Assembly: GCA_947176535.1 (NCBI GenBank) | Contig: CAMWQU010000001.1 | Coordinates: 1 to 64,000, forward strand | Length of the DNA: 64,000 nucleotides | Source: an uncultured Prevotellaceae bacterium | Lineage (GTDB): Bacteria; Bacteroidota; Bacteroidia; Bacteroidales; Bacteroidaceae | Direction of reading: 5' to 3' | Part shown: positions 27,357 to 36,042 of the stretch, in pieces | Layout of the letters: each line of letters opens with the position of its first letter | How positions within the stretch are numbered: the first letter of the stretch is position 1 | The notes under the pieces: model-generated | Seen by the model: the letters and a program-made list of their open reading frames with translations, nothing else | Databases searched by the model: none | Told to the model about the DNA's origin: nothing | Program-made: the position numbers and the translations under genes

Positions 27357-28240
27357 AGGAACAGCGATAATAACAGTCCTACAATCAGCGACATACTGAA
27401 AGCCAGTTGCAACTGGGCCGTAGCCTCGTCCAATCTCAGGAATGCGTCTCTGTCCTCCTCCCGGTCGCTCGTCATCACCCGCACATTACGCAGAGCCAGC
27501 GGCAATGACAGAAAAGCCAGCAACGCGCACCAATCGACGATGCCTAAAACACATATCGCGGCCAACCACACATAGGGCAGCAGCACTTCAACGACATAGA
27601 GCCATACGGCCGTTCTGCGGCCCGTCAGTATCGAGAAAGTCTTGATGCCTGCCGCTGCATCCATATCAATGTCACGCGTGTTGTTCGCATGCAGTATGCC
27701 CACCGTAATCGCGCCTACGGGCAGAGCCAGCCACAGCACCTCGGGCATCACCTCGCCACTCACGATAAACGTCGTTCCGAGCATCGGGAGCACGGCATAA
27801 CAAAATCCTATCACCACATCGCCCAGAGCGTGGTATTTCAAGGGCGGATAGAGCAACGACAGTCCGATACCTGCCAGACCTATCCACAGCAACGGCAGGC
27901 CCGTAAGCGCCACTATCGTGCAGCCCATCACGACGGCCACCGTCTGCAAACCGACCGACAAGGCCCAGACCTCCCGAAGCGAGAACTTTCCGCTCGTCAG
28001 CGTGCTCACGCAGTAGGCTCCGTCCCGGTCCACACCGCACTTGAAGTCGTAATAGTCGCTCCACACATTGCCGGCAGCATGCACCAGTACGATATTCACC
28101 ATGGCCGCCACTGCCAACCACCAGTTCACGCTCTGCCCCGTAACTGCCACCCATACAGCAGCTACGGCAACGGGCATCACCGAAGCCGGAAAACTCCACG
28201 GCCGTGTGGCCACGACCCACTCCTGAAACGAATGCTTCAT
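27353..28240 (-). CDS. menA: 1,4-dihydroxy-2-naphthoate prenyltransferase
   Basis: 295 residues, UbiA superfamily, about eight or nine membrane helices. The two aspartate-rich motifs are NVWSDYYDFKCGVD and NNTRDIDMDA. It attaches the polyprenyl tail to dihydroxynaphthoate, making demethylmenaquinone. The context agrees: Nqr in this window needs menaquinone, and PyrK/PyrD belong to redox metabolism. First gene of the four-gene minus-strand run. Confidence 0.92.
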   Translation of the reverse strand: MKHSFQEWVVATRPWSFPASVMPVAVAAVWVAVTGQSVNWWLAVAAMVNIVLVHAAGNVWSDYYDFKCGVDRDGAYCVSTLTSGKFSLREVWALSVGLQTVAVVMGCTIVALTGLPLLWIGLAGIGLSLLYPPLKYHALGDVVIGFCYAVLPMLGTTFIVSGEVMPEVLWLALPVGAITVGILHANNTRDIDMDAAAGIKTFSILTGRRTAVWLYVVEVLLPYVWLAAICVLGIVDWCALLAFLSLPLALRNVRVMTSDREEDRDAFLRLDEATAQLQLAFSMSLIVGLLLSLFL

Positions 28241-28268
28241 AAAAAACTTCTTTTACAGATTTTACGTC

Positions 28269-28300
28269 ACAAATATACGCAATAAATCCATCCGCAACAA
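28269..28300 (-). promoter_or_regulatory. Promoter of the menA operon
   Basis: TTTG (28300-28297), a 20-base spacer, TATATTTG (28276-28269): exact consensus. Start expected near 28264, about 24 bases before the ATG. Confidence 0.85.
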
Positions 28301-28440
28301 ATATATTCACCAATAACACGACAAAAAGCCTCCGCGAGCCCCCACTCCGGACAGCCCGGAATAAGGACGATTTCCGACCGATGGCGATCCGGCGGAAAAC
28401 CGGTCGCGGTATCGACGCTCGCTTGCCCATACTATTGTCG

Positions 28441-28505
28441 GGCCTCAATCCTCCTATGGACGGAGCCTCGTCCCGCTATGGACGAGGGCCCGTCCTCCTA
28501 TACGT
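28441..28505 (-). repeat. 22-bp tandem repeat array, site 4
   Basis: The CTATGGAC core starts at 28454 and 28476, and CTATACGT at 28498, each 22 bp apart. The array lies between the divergent menA and acyl-CoA ligase promoters. Confidence 0.75.
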
Positions 28506-28522
28506 GTGTGCGCATACGTGCG
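28499..28522. other. Alternating purine-pyrimidine tract
   Basis: 24 bases of perfect alternation (TATACGTGTGTG...) directly continuing array site 4, followed by TTCCTTAATTATT at 28531-28543. The layout matches the tract at 5113-5139. Confidence 0.6.
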
Positions 28523-28577
28523 GGCGCGCTTCCTTAATTATTCCTGAGATTTCAGACGGAAGATATTGCACAAAAGT

Positions 28578-28609
28578 TTTGGAAGTGTGCCAAATTTATT
28601 GTAACTTTG
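28578..28609 (+). promoter_or_regulatory. Promoter of the acyl-CoA ligase gene
   Basis: TTTG (28578-28581), a 20-base spacer, TAACTTTG (28602-28609). Start expected near 28614. This rules out a TTG start at 28607. Confidence 0.85.
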
Positions 28610-28642
28610 CGTAGTTATAACCAATTTGAGCACAAAAAAGAT

Positions 28643-30322
28643 ATGAAGCAAGCCGGTAGTTTCAATCAACTTGTATTCGATGCCATACAGGAATACTGGG
28701 ACCTCAATGCCATGTCGGACTATGGAGTATCGACACTACAGTACAAGGACGTAGCACGCATCATCGAGAAACTGCACATTCTGTTTGAGCACAGTGGCGT
28801 CCGCCCGGGCGATAAAGTGGCCCTCTGTGGAAAAAACCAGAGCCGATGGGGTGCGGCATTTTTCGCCATCACCACGTATGGCGCGGTAGTTGTCCCGATA
28901 CTGCACGAGTTCCAGCCGGAACAGATTCACAACATTGTGAACCACAGCGACGTCAAACTGCTGTTCGTGGAGGACAAGATATTCCAGTCCCTGGATGCGG
29001 AGCAGATGCCCGGACTCGAAGGCATACTCTCCATCATCGACTACCATCTGTTTATCAGCCGAAGCGAGAAACTGACTTTCGCACGCGAAAATCTTAACCG
29101 ACTGTTCGGCGAGAAGTTCCCCATGAACTTCCGCAAGCACCATATCAGTCCGTACTATCCGGATCAGCCCGACGAACTGGCCATCATCAACTACACTTCC
29201 GGCTCTACCGGCAATTCCAAGGGAGTCATGATTCCCTACCGTGCCCTGTGGAGCAACCGGGAGTTTGCCATGGAGGTACTGGGCGACAACATCAAGACCG
29301 GCGCAAACGACTGCGTGCTGTCCATGCTCCCCATGGCGCATACCTACGGCATGGCGTTTGAGTTTATATTTGAGTTCACGTTCGGCATACATATCTACTT
29401 CCTCACCAAACTGGCAAGTCCGTCCGTCCTGCTGAAGGCTTTGGCCGACACCAAGCCGCGCATCGTGATTGCCGTGCCGCTCATCATTGAGAAGATAGTG
29501 CGAAAGGCCATTCTGCCCAAACTGCAAGACCCGAAAGTGCGCCTGCTGATGAAGACACCGGTTATCGGCGACCGCATACGCAAGAAAGTCTGCGAGGGAC
29601 TGACCAACGCGCTCGGCGGCAATTTCTATGAGGTCATCATCGGAGGTGCCGCACTGAACAAGGAGGTGGAAAACGTGCTGCACGACATCGGTTTCCGCTA
29701 CACCGTGGGCTATGGTGCCACCGAGTGCTCCCCCATTCTGGCCTATTCCGACTGGAAAACATTCGTCCCCGGCAGTTGCGGAAGGACTGCACCACGCATG
29801 GAAATCAGGATTGACAGCAGCGACCCCGAGAACGTTCCCGGCGAAATACTGGCCCGCGGCATGAATGTCATGCTCGGCTACTACAAGAACGAAGAGGCCA
29901 CCCGCGAGACGCTCCGCGACGGCTGGTACCACACGGGCGACCTGGGTATCATGGACGCAGGCGGAAACATTTTCATCAAAGGCCGGTCGAAAAACATGCT
30001 CCTCGGTGCCAACGGACAGAATGTCTATCCGGAGGAAATCGAAGATAAACTGGTGGGTATGCCGCTCGTCAGCGAATGCCTCGTCATTCAGAAGGGTGAG
30101 AAGTTCTACGGGCTGGTCTATGCCGACCCGGATAAAGTCCGCGACCTGGGATTGTCAAAAGACGACCTGCAGGCCATCATGGAACAGAATCGAAAGGACA
30201 TCAACCTTATCATTCCGACTTATTGCTCCATTTCCGGCATTAAACTGATGGATGAGGAGTTTGAGAAAACCCCGAAAAAGAGCATACGTCGCTTTAAGTA
30301 CATGGATTATCCGATTGACTAA
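28643..30322 (+). CDS. Long-chain fatty acid-CoA ligase (AMP-binding family)
   Basis: 559 residues. Adenylation-domain motifs are all present: INYTSGSTGNSKGVMIPY (phosphate loop), YGATECSPI and YHTGDLGIMDAGGNIFIKGR with the later KNMLLGANGQNVYPEEIE segment. It activates a fatty acid with ATP and transfers it to CoA. The substrate chain length cannot be read, so no symbol is given. Single-gene transcript with its own promoter, ending in a hairpin. Confidence 0.9.
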   Translation: MKQAGSFNQLVFDAIQEYWDLNAMSDYGVSTLQYKDVARIIEKLHILFEHSGVRPGDKVALCGKNQSRWGAAFFAITTYGAVVVPILHEFQPEQIHNIVNHSDVKLLFVEDKIFQSLDAEQMPGLEGILSIIDYHLFISRSEKLTFARENLNRLFGEKFPMNFRKHHISPYYPDQPDELAIINYTSGSTGNSKGVMIPYRALWSNREFAMEVLGDNIKTGANDCVLSMLPMAHTYGMAFEFIFEFTFGIHIYFLTKLASPSVLLKALADTKPRIVIAVPLIIEKIVRKAILPKLQDPKVRLLMKTPVIGDRIRKKVCEGLTNALGGNFYEVIIGGAALNKEVENVLHDIGFRYTVGYGATECSPILAYSDWKTFVPGSCGRTAPRMEIRIDSSDPENVPGEILARGMNVMLGYYKNEEATRETLRDGWYHTGDLGIMDAGGNIFIKGRSKNMLLGANGQNVYPEEIEDKLVGMPLVSECLVIQKGEKFYGLVYADPDKVRDLGLSKDDLQAIMEQNRKDINLIIPTYCSISGIKLMDEEFEKTPKKSIRRFKYMDYPID

Positions 30323-30337
30323 AATCGTCGGATAATC
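30305..30337. terminator. Hairpin at the convergent end of acyl-CoA ligase and manA
   Basis: GATTATCCGA (30305-30314) pairs with TCGGATAATC (30328-30337) across the ligase stop codon. AT-rich sequence follows, but no strong T-run. Confidence 0.5.
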
Positions 30338-30338
30338 A

Positions 30339-31322
30339 TTATTTGGCCCACGATTCCAATAAACGGATTTCACTGCCGTCCGCAGAGGCGACGGTGAAAT
30401 CTGCTATGCCGGCAGAAAGCAGACAGGAAAAGCCACGGGAGAGAGCAATCTCGTGTCCCAGCGCGTCTCTTACAACCGCGTTTCCTTCGACACAAGAAAG
30501 GGTGACAAAACTCCGGTGCTGCCGCAAATTGCGTTCGAGGCGGCCGGTCGTGGACAGCACATTCACCGCAAAGGACGGACAGTCCACCACGCGGATGTCT
30601 CCCTCCCGAACAGGTTGGTAGTGGGTCTGATAATCCGGAAGCACCTGATAGTCGATGGCCTCACGGGCCTCGGCGAGATGCAGCTCACGGGGACAGCCGT
30701 CCAGACCGGGACGGTTGTAATCGAAGAGACGGTAAGTAATATCCGAACTTTGCTGTATCTCGCACACCATGATTCCGCCACAGATGGAATGAATACGTCC
30801 GGCCGGAATGAAAAACACATCGCCGGGATGCACCTCGTAGCGGGCCAGTACATCCGCGATGGTACCGTCTTTTGCCCACCGCTCACAATCGATCTTGCTC
30901 ACCTCTTCGCTGAAGCCTACCAGCAAAGAAGAGCCCGGAAGCGCCTGCATGACATACCACATCTCCGTCTTGCCGAACGTGCCGTGACGGGCCATCGAGA
31001 GAGCATTATCCGGATGCACCTGTATGGAGAGTGCGCGGGCGGCGTCTATAAATTTCACAAGCAAAGGAAAACGCAAGCCATATTTCTCCACGACTGCCTC
31101 GCCCAAAAGCTCGGAACCGTAGCACTCGACAAGTTCGCCCAAGGTTCGGCCGGCCAATGCGCCATTCCTAACGACCGACTCCTTGCCCGGAACCGTGCTA
31201 ATTTCCCAACTCTCGCCTATAGTCCGGTCATCGGACGGAATCCCCTTGAGCATTTGCAGGTTCTTGCCGCCCCATACTACCTCGTACAGGTTTTCTTCAA
31301 ACAGAAGAGGATACTTTATCAT
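30339..31322 (-). CDS. manA: Mannose-6-phosphate isomerase, class I
   Basis: 327 residues, a short Bacteroidetes-type enzyme. Zinc ligands are visible in QVHPDNALS (His), KTEMWYVM (Glu) and GRIHSICGG (His). It interconverts mannose 6-phosphate and fructose 6-phosphate, linking mannose use (compare the GH92 enzyme at 21.1 kb) with glycolysis and the pgi gene next door. The tRNA-Thr gene lies 74 bases upstream on the same strand. Confidence 0.93.
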   Translation of the reverse strand: MIKYPLLFEENLYEVVWGGKNLQMLKGIPSDDRTIGESWEISTVPGKESVVRNGALAGRTLGELVECYGSELLGEAVVEKYGLRFPLLVKFIDAARALSIQVHPDNALSMARHGTFGKTEMWYVMQALPGSSLLVGFSEEVSKIDCERWAKDGTIADVLARYEVHPGDVFFIPAGRIHSICGGIMVCEIQQSSDITYRLFDYNRPGLDGCPRELHLAEAREAIDYQVLPDYQTHYQPVREGDIRVVDCPSFAVNVLSTTGRLERNLRQHRSFVTLSCVEGNAVVRDALGHEIALSRGFSCLLSAGIADFTVASADGSEIRLLESWAK

Positions 31323-31396
31323 ATCACTACATTGCGTTCATCCTAAAAGGAAAGGGGAATAGTCTACAAAACTACCCCCCTTGCTGTACCTTCTTG

Positions 31397-31469
<73 letters not shown>

Positions 31470-31656
31470 AAAAGCGATGCAAAGGTATAAAGAGTTTTTG
31501 AATCTTCCAAACATTTGGAGAAATAAAAGCGAAAAAAGTGCAATAAAAAGCGTGAAGAAGCCCCAAACAACGTATATTAAGAATTATTCCGACGAAGAAT
31601 AAAGGAAGTGTTTGGATTATTTCGTACCTTTGCATTCATAATTACGATCTATAAAA

Positions 31657-32997
31657 ATGATGAATATGAAACTTGACATCACACAATCACTTATCGGTAC
31701 TGAAAAGGTTAATGCCCTGCGTGGCAAGGTTGAAGAAGCACAACAGGCCCTGGAGCAGGGAACGTGCCCGGGTAACGACTTTCTGGGTTGGTTGCACTTG
31801 CCCTCAAGCATTACGCCCGAGTTCATTGCCGAAATCCAGCAAGTGGCCGAAACGCTGCGTAGCGAGTGCGACACGGTGGTCGTAGCCGGCATCGGCGGTT
31901 CGTATCTGGGTGCCCGCGCCATTATCGAGGCTCTGGGTAACAGTTTCCAGTGGCTGACCAACAAAGGACAGAATCCCGACGTTCTGTTTGCCGGAAACAA
32001 CATCGGCGAAGATTACCTGTACGAACTGACAACTTACCTGAAAGAGAAAAGATTCGGCGTTATCAATATCTCCAAGTCGGGTACGACGACAGAGACGGCC
32101 CTGGCTTTCCGCCTGCTGAAGAAGCAGTGCGAGGAGCAGCGTGGTAAGGAGACGGCCAAAAAGGTTATCGTAGCCATCACCGATGCCAAACGCGGTGCCG
32201 CACGCACGTGTGCCGACAAGGAAGGCTACCGTTCTTTCATCATCCCCGACAACGTGGGCGGTCGTTTCTCCGTACTCACCCCCGTAGGTCTGCTGCCCAT
32301 CGCCATTGCCGGATTTGACATTGCCGCACTAGTAAAGGGTGCTCAGGACATGGAGAAGCAGACTGCCGTAGACGTTCCTTTCGAGGAGAACCCCGCCGCC
32401 CGCTATGCAGCCGTGCGCAATGCCTTGTATCAGGATGGCAAGAAAATAGAAATCATGGCCAACTACCAGCCGAAACTGCACTACATCGGCGAATGGTGGA
32501 AGCAGCTCTACGGCGAGAGCGAGGGTAAGGATCACAAGGGTATCTTCACGGCAGCCGTGGATCTTACCACCGACCTGCACTCAATGGGTCAGTGGATTCA
32601 GGACGGAGAGCGCAGCATCTTCGAAACGGTCATTTCCATTGCCAAGCCCGAACACGAATTGCTTTTCCCTGCTGATGAAGAGAATCTGGACGGCCTGAAC
32701 TTCCTTGCCGGCAAGCGCATCGACGAAGTGAACAAGATGGCTGAACTGGGTACGCAACTGGCTCACGTGGATGGTGGTGTGCCCAATCTGCGCATCGAAC
32801 TGGAGCGTTTGGACGAATACAACATCGGCCAGCTCATCTATTTCTTCGAGAAGGCCTGCGGCATCAGCGGTCTCCTGCTCGAAGTGAATCCTTTCAACCA
32901 ACCCGGTGTGGAAGCCTACAAGAAGAATATGTTTGCCCTACTCGGCAAGCCCGGTTACGAGGCTGAGACCGAAGCTATCCGCAAACGTCTGAATTGA
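31657..32997 (+). CDS. pgi: Glucose-6-phosphate isomerase
   Basis: 446 residues, the shorter bacterial form. Signature segments are [29 protein letters not shown] and the C-terminal [15 protein letters not shown]. It interconverts glucose 6-phosphate and fructose 6-phosphate. The -7 box TACCTTTG lies at 31625-31632. The HAD gene starts on the last base of its stop codon, so the two are translationally coupled. Confidence 0.96.
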   Translation: MMNMKLDITQSLIGTEKVNALRGKVEEAQQALEQGTCPGNDFLGWLHLPSSITPEFIAEIQQVAETLRSECDTVVVAGIGGSYLGARAIIEALGNSFQWLTNKGQNPDVLFAGNNIGEDYLYELTTYLKEKRFGVINISKSGTTTETALAFRLLKKQCEEQRGKETAKKVIVAITDAKRGAARTCADKEGYRSFIIPDNVGGRFSVLTPVGLLPIAIAGFDIAALVKGAQDMEKQTAVDVPFEENPAARYAAVRNALYQDGKKIEIMANYQPKLHYIGEWWKQLYGESEGKDHKGIFTAAVDLTTDLHSMGQWIQDGERSIFETVISIAKPEHELLFPADEENLDGLNFLAGKRIDEVNKMAELGTQLAHVDGGVPNLRIELERLDEYNIGQLIYFFEKACGISGLLLEVNPFNQPGVEAYKKNMFALLGKPGYEAETEAIRKRLN

Positions 32998-33677
32998 TGT
33001 TGAAAGCTATTTTATTTGACATGGACGGCGTGCTGTTTGACAGCATGCCGAACCATGCTTATGCGTGGAGCCACGCCATGACGGACTTCGGGCTACGTAT
33101 GGAGCCGGAAGAGGTGTACATGAATGAGGGACGCACGGGAAACGGCACCATCAACATCTTGTCGCAACGCTACTGGGGACGCGAGGCCACAGACGAGGAG
33201 ATAGAACGTATCTATAAGGCCAAGAGCGATATTTTCAACAGTCTGCCCGAACCTCGACCCATGCCCGGAGCGATGGAACTTCTCACCCAAGTACGTGCAC
33301 AAGGGTTGAAGCGTGTCATCGTCACCGGCAGTGCCACCCATGCCCTACTCGACCGGCTGAACGCGGCTTACCCCGACATTTTCTCTTCCGACCTCATGGT
33401 GACCGGCTTTGATGTGCGCCACGGAAAGCCCCATCCCGAACCTTATCTGATGGGACTTAGCCAAGCACATATCAGTGCAGACGAAGCCATAGTCGTGGAA
33501 AATGCCCCCTTGGGTGTTCAGGCCGCCCGTGCCGCCGGCATATTCACGATTGCCGTCAATACGGGGCCGCTGAAAGACGAAGTGCTGAAAGAGGCCGGAG
33601 CCCATCTCGTTCTGCCCTCCATGCAATACCTCGCCGACCACTATGAGGAAGTGTGTCGGGAATTTCCTAATCGCTGA
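32997..33677 (+). CDS. HAD-family sugar phosphatase or phosphomutase
   Basis: 226 residues. Motif I is FDMDGVLFDSMP (nucleophile Asp and acid Asp), motif II VIVTGSAT, motif III HGKPHPEPY, motif IV VVENAPLGVQAARAAG. The helical cap after motif I places it with beta-phosphoglucomutase-like enzymes. Substrate unknown, but coupling to pgi by a one-base overlap suggests a hexose phosphate. The ATG at 32997 is preferred over an adjacent TTG. Confidence 0.85.
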   Translation: MLKAILFDMDGVLFDSMPNHAYAWSHAMTDFGLRMEPEEVYMNEGRTGNGTINILSQRYWGREATDEEIERIYKAKSDIFNSLPEPRPMPGAMELLTQVRAQGLKRVIVTGSATHALLDRLNAAYPDIFSSDLMVTGFDVRHGKPHPEPYLMGLSQAHISADEAIVVENAPLGVQAARAAGIFTIAVNTGPLKDEVLKEAGAHLVLPSMQYLADHYEEVCREFPNR

Positions 33678-33685
33678 TTGTCGCG

Positions 33686-34303
33686 TTAGCGGATGAAGTT
33701 TGTCCGCACCGGAGGCTCTGCTTCCGGATGCCCTTGTTGCCGAACGTCCAGTCGCTTAATCATCCACGCCATGTTGCGCCCGAGGGTGCGCATCGTCTGC
33801 ATACCCTCTTCATCCTCGGCCACCTGACCGGGCGTCTGTCCGTAGGCCATATTCCAATACTGCGAACTCACGACCGGCATATTAAGGATGGTGAAATATT
33901 TGTTCAGTCTGTCAAAGGCTGCCGAAGCACCGCCACGGCGACACACGACCACGCAGGCTCCCGGCTTGTAGCGAAGTTCGGCACCAAGGGAATAGAACAC
34001 GCGGTCCAACAAGGCGCACAACGAACCGTTGGGGCCGCCATAGTAGACCGGGGAACCGACCACCAAACCATCTATGCCGTCCTTAACGGCCCGCATCACG
34101 CGATGGTAAAGGTCGTCGTGGAACGTACAACGTCCCGTCCGACCACACATGCCGCAGGCGATGCACCCCTGCACGGCCTGCTTGCCGATGCTGATGATTT
34201 CCGTCTCCACCCCTTCCTGGTTCAGGGCGTTAGCCACCTCGGCAAGTGCCGTATAGGTATTTCCCTCGTTACGCGGACTTCCGTTTATCAGTAGAACTTT
34301 CAT
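33686..34303 (-). CDS. Flavodoxin-fold NAD(P)H-dependent FMN reductase
   Basis: 205 residues. FMN phosphate loop LINGSPRNEGNTY at the N-terminus and GSPVYYGGPNG for the flavin ring. A cysteine cluster GCIACGMCGRTGRC around residue 48 resembles iron-sulfur flavoproteins and may hold a 4Fe-4S cluster. Acts as a redox carrier or quinone/metal reductase; substrate unknown. Ends nine bases from the convergent HAD gene. Confidence 0.85.
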   Translation of the reverse strand: MKVLLINGSPRNEGNTYTALAEVANALNQEGVETEIISIGKQAVQGCIACGMCGRTGRCTFHDDLYHRVMRAVKDGIDGLVVGSPVYYGGPNGSLCALLDRVFYSLGAELRYKPGACVVVCRRGGASAAFDRLNKYFTILNMPVVSSQYWNMAYGQTPGQVAEDEEGMQTMRTLGRNMAWMIKRLDVRQQGHPEAEPPVRTNFIR

Positions 34304-34436
34304 ACATACGAATGATTAGTACCGCAAAGGTACAATTAAGTACGTAAATATCCAACGCCCGGTTGAATGTTTTCGGATGTAAGCGTCTAAAATTCTTGCA
34401 AACGCAAGGATGCGGTCCCCCCCCTATAGGTGCCCT

Positions 34437-34524
34437 GCGCTTAGTCCCGCTATTGTCGAGCCTCAATCCTCCTATGGACGGAGGCTCGTCCCGCTATGGT
34501 CTGCGCCCCGTCCTGCCCGGGTCT
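34437..34524 (-). repeat. 22-bp tandem repeat array, site 5
   Basis: Core CTATTGTC at 34450, CTATGGAC at 34472 and CTATGGTC at 34494, then a degraded fourth near 34516, all 22 bp apart. It occupies most of the gap between the flavoprotein start and the xseB end. No alternating tract is seen. Confidence 0.75.
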
Positions 34525-34557
34525 GCACAGACAGTCCCTCAGAGGGGGTGAAAACCG

Positions 34558-34737
34558 TTACTTGGAATCGAGAATTTCCTTCACGGCCTCATCGGCTTTC
34601 ACAAGGCGTTCACGGCAATACTTGATGAGGTCTTGTGCTTCGCGCAGACGGTCGGCCATTTCATCCACGGGGACGCTCCCCTGCTCCATCTGCCGGGCCA
34701 GAGTTTCGAGTTTATTTATAGCTTCTTCGTAAGTCAT
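34558..34737 (-). CDS. xseB: Exodeoxyribonuclease VII small subunit
   Basis: 59 residues. The sequence MTYEEAINKLETLARQMEQG and the later ADEAVKEIL segment are typical of XseB. It pairs with XseA to degrade single-stranded DNA to oligonucleotides. It starts 18 bases after the xseA stop on the same strand. It is short even for the family (E. coli 80 residues), mainly by lacking the tail. Confidence 0.93.
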   Translation of the reverse strand: MTYEEAINKLETLARQMEQGSVPVDEMADRLREAQDLIKYCRERLVKADEAVKEILDSK

Positions 34738-34755
34738 GGGGATAAATATAAAGAG

Positions 34756-36039
34756 TTAAGAATGAACTACAGACGTCAGCGTTCCGTCAGCGAGACGGGT
34801 AGTTATCACCTCACCGGGAGCTACCTGCGAGGCATCGCGCAGAAGCCGGCCATCGGCAGTGAAAGTCATGGAATACCCTCGCTGCAGCAGGAGCTGAGGG
34901 TCGAGGTTCCGGAACTGTTGTTCCAACAGGTTAATGCGATGATGCTGAAGCTGTTTTTGCGCACCACAGACCGTGCGGAGCGACTGGATAAGACTGTCAA
35001 TCCGGTGTGTCTGACGTTCGCGTACCGTCTGAAAAGCCAAAGGCAAGGTCGTGGAAAGGCGCAGAAGACGCTGCTGCTCCCGGGCCAGAGCATCGGAAAC
35101 CGAGCGCGTAATACGCTGGGCGAGGTCGTCCACGCGGACGGCCGCTACAAGCATACGGTCGATGAGAAAAGCCGCAACGGCAGTAGGCGTTTTAAGATGA
35201 GTGTGAGCCACATGGTCGAGCACCGTCTCGTCGCGCTCGTGTCCTATACCGGTGATGACGGGCAAAGGCATCTGAGCAACGCACGCCGCCAGAGGATAGG
35301 AATCGAAGTCGGAAAGGTCGCTGATGGCTCCGCCCCCACGAATGATGACAACGGCATCCCACTGTTCCTGCTCCTCGGCTATCTGCTGCAGAGCGGCAAT
35401 CACGCTCTCCTCCACCCTGTCGCCCTGCATGACGGCAGGAAAGAGTCGGAGAGAGAAATGGAAACCGTATTCGTTGTCGTTCAGTTGGTTGCAGAAGTCT
35501 CCGTAACCGGCGGCCGATGCACTGCTGATGACGGCGATGCGCTGCGTAAGCAGGGGCAATGGCAATTCCGCATTGTCATGAAGAATACCATCTTCCTCCA
35601 ACTGACGCAGGATTTCCTGACGGCGGCGGGCCATATCACCGAGGGTATAGGACGGGTCGATACCGAGTATATTGAGACTATAACCGTATTGCTGATGGAA
35701 AGAAACTTCCACTTCAAGCATCACTTTCATGCCGGCCCGCAACGTCTCCCCTGTCACCGCCTCGAACTCACGCGACAGCCGACGGTAAGCCGTTGCCCAA
35801 CACGTGACACGGGCCTTGGCCACAATCCCTTTCCCGGCCTCTTCGTCTCTTTCTATGAGCTCTCCGTAAAAGTGTCCGCCATAGCCCGCACGCCCTTCCG
35901 CAAGTTCACCCTGCACCCAATAGGTATCCGTAAAACCCAATTCAAGGGTCTCACGGACAAGGGTATTGAGTTCGAATAGCGTCACCTCGGCTAAATTGGA
36001 AACTACATACAAGCGAGAGCCGGAATCCGGCTCTCGCAT
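34756..36039 (-). CDS. xseA: Exodeoxyribonuclease VII large subunit
   Basis: 427 residues, usual length. N-terminal OB-fold DNA-binding domain (TLFELNTLVRETLELGF, WVQGELAE). Catalytic domain with RIAVISSASAAGYGDF, VIIRGGGAISDLSDFD and TGIGHERDETVLDHVAH, then a coiled-coil region and a C-terminal LQRGYSMTF segment. It starts three bases after the histidine phosphatase stop, with xseB following. Confidence 0.96.
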   Translation of the reverse strand: MREPDSGSRLYVVSNLAEVTLFELNTLVRETLELGFTDTYWVQGELAEGRAGYGGHFYGELIERDEEAGKGIVAKARVTCWATAYRRLSREFEAVTGETLRAGMKVMLEVEVSFHQQYGYSLNILGIDPSYTLGDMARRRQEILRQLEEDGILHDNAELPLPLLTQRIAVISSASAAGYGDFCNQLNDNEYGFHFSLRLFPAVMQGDRVEESVIAALQQIAEEQEQWDAVVIIRGGGAISDLSDFDSYPLAACVAQMPLPVITGIGHERDETVLDHVAHTHLKTPTAVAAFLIDRMLVAAVRVDDLAQRITRSVSDALAREQQRLLRLSTTLPLAFQTVRERQTHRIDSLIQSLRTVCGAQKQLQHHRINLLEQQFRNLDPQLLLQRGYSMTFTADGRLLRDASQVAPGEVITTRLADGTLTSVVHS

Positions 36040-36042
36040 TCA

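Noticed and set aside
28736..29932. Open frame of 398 codons antisense to the acyl-CoA ligase gene
   Set aside because: Shadow of a gene with all catalytic motifs on the other strand.
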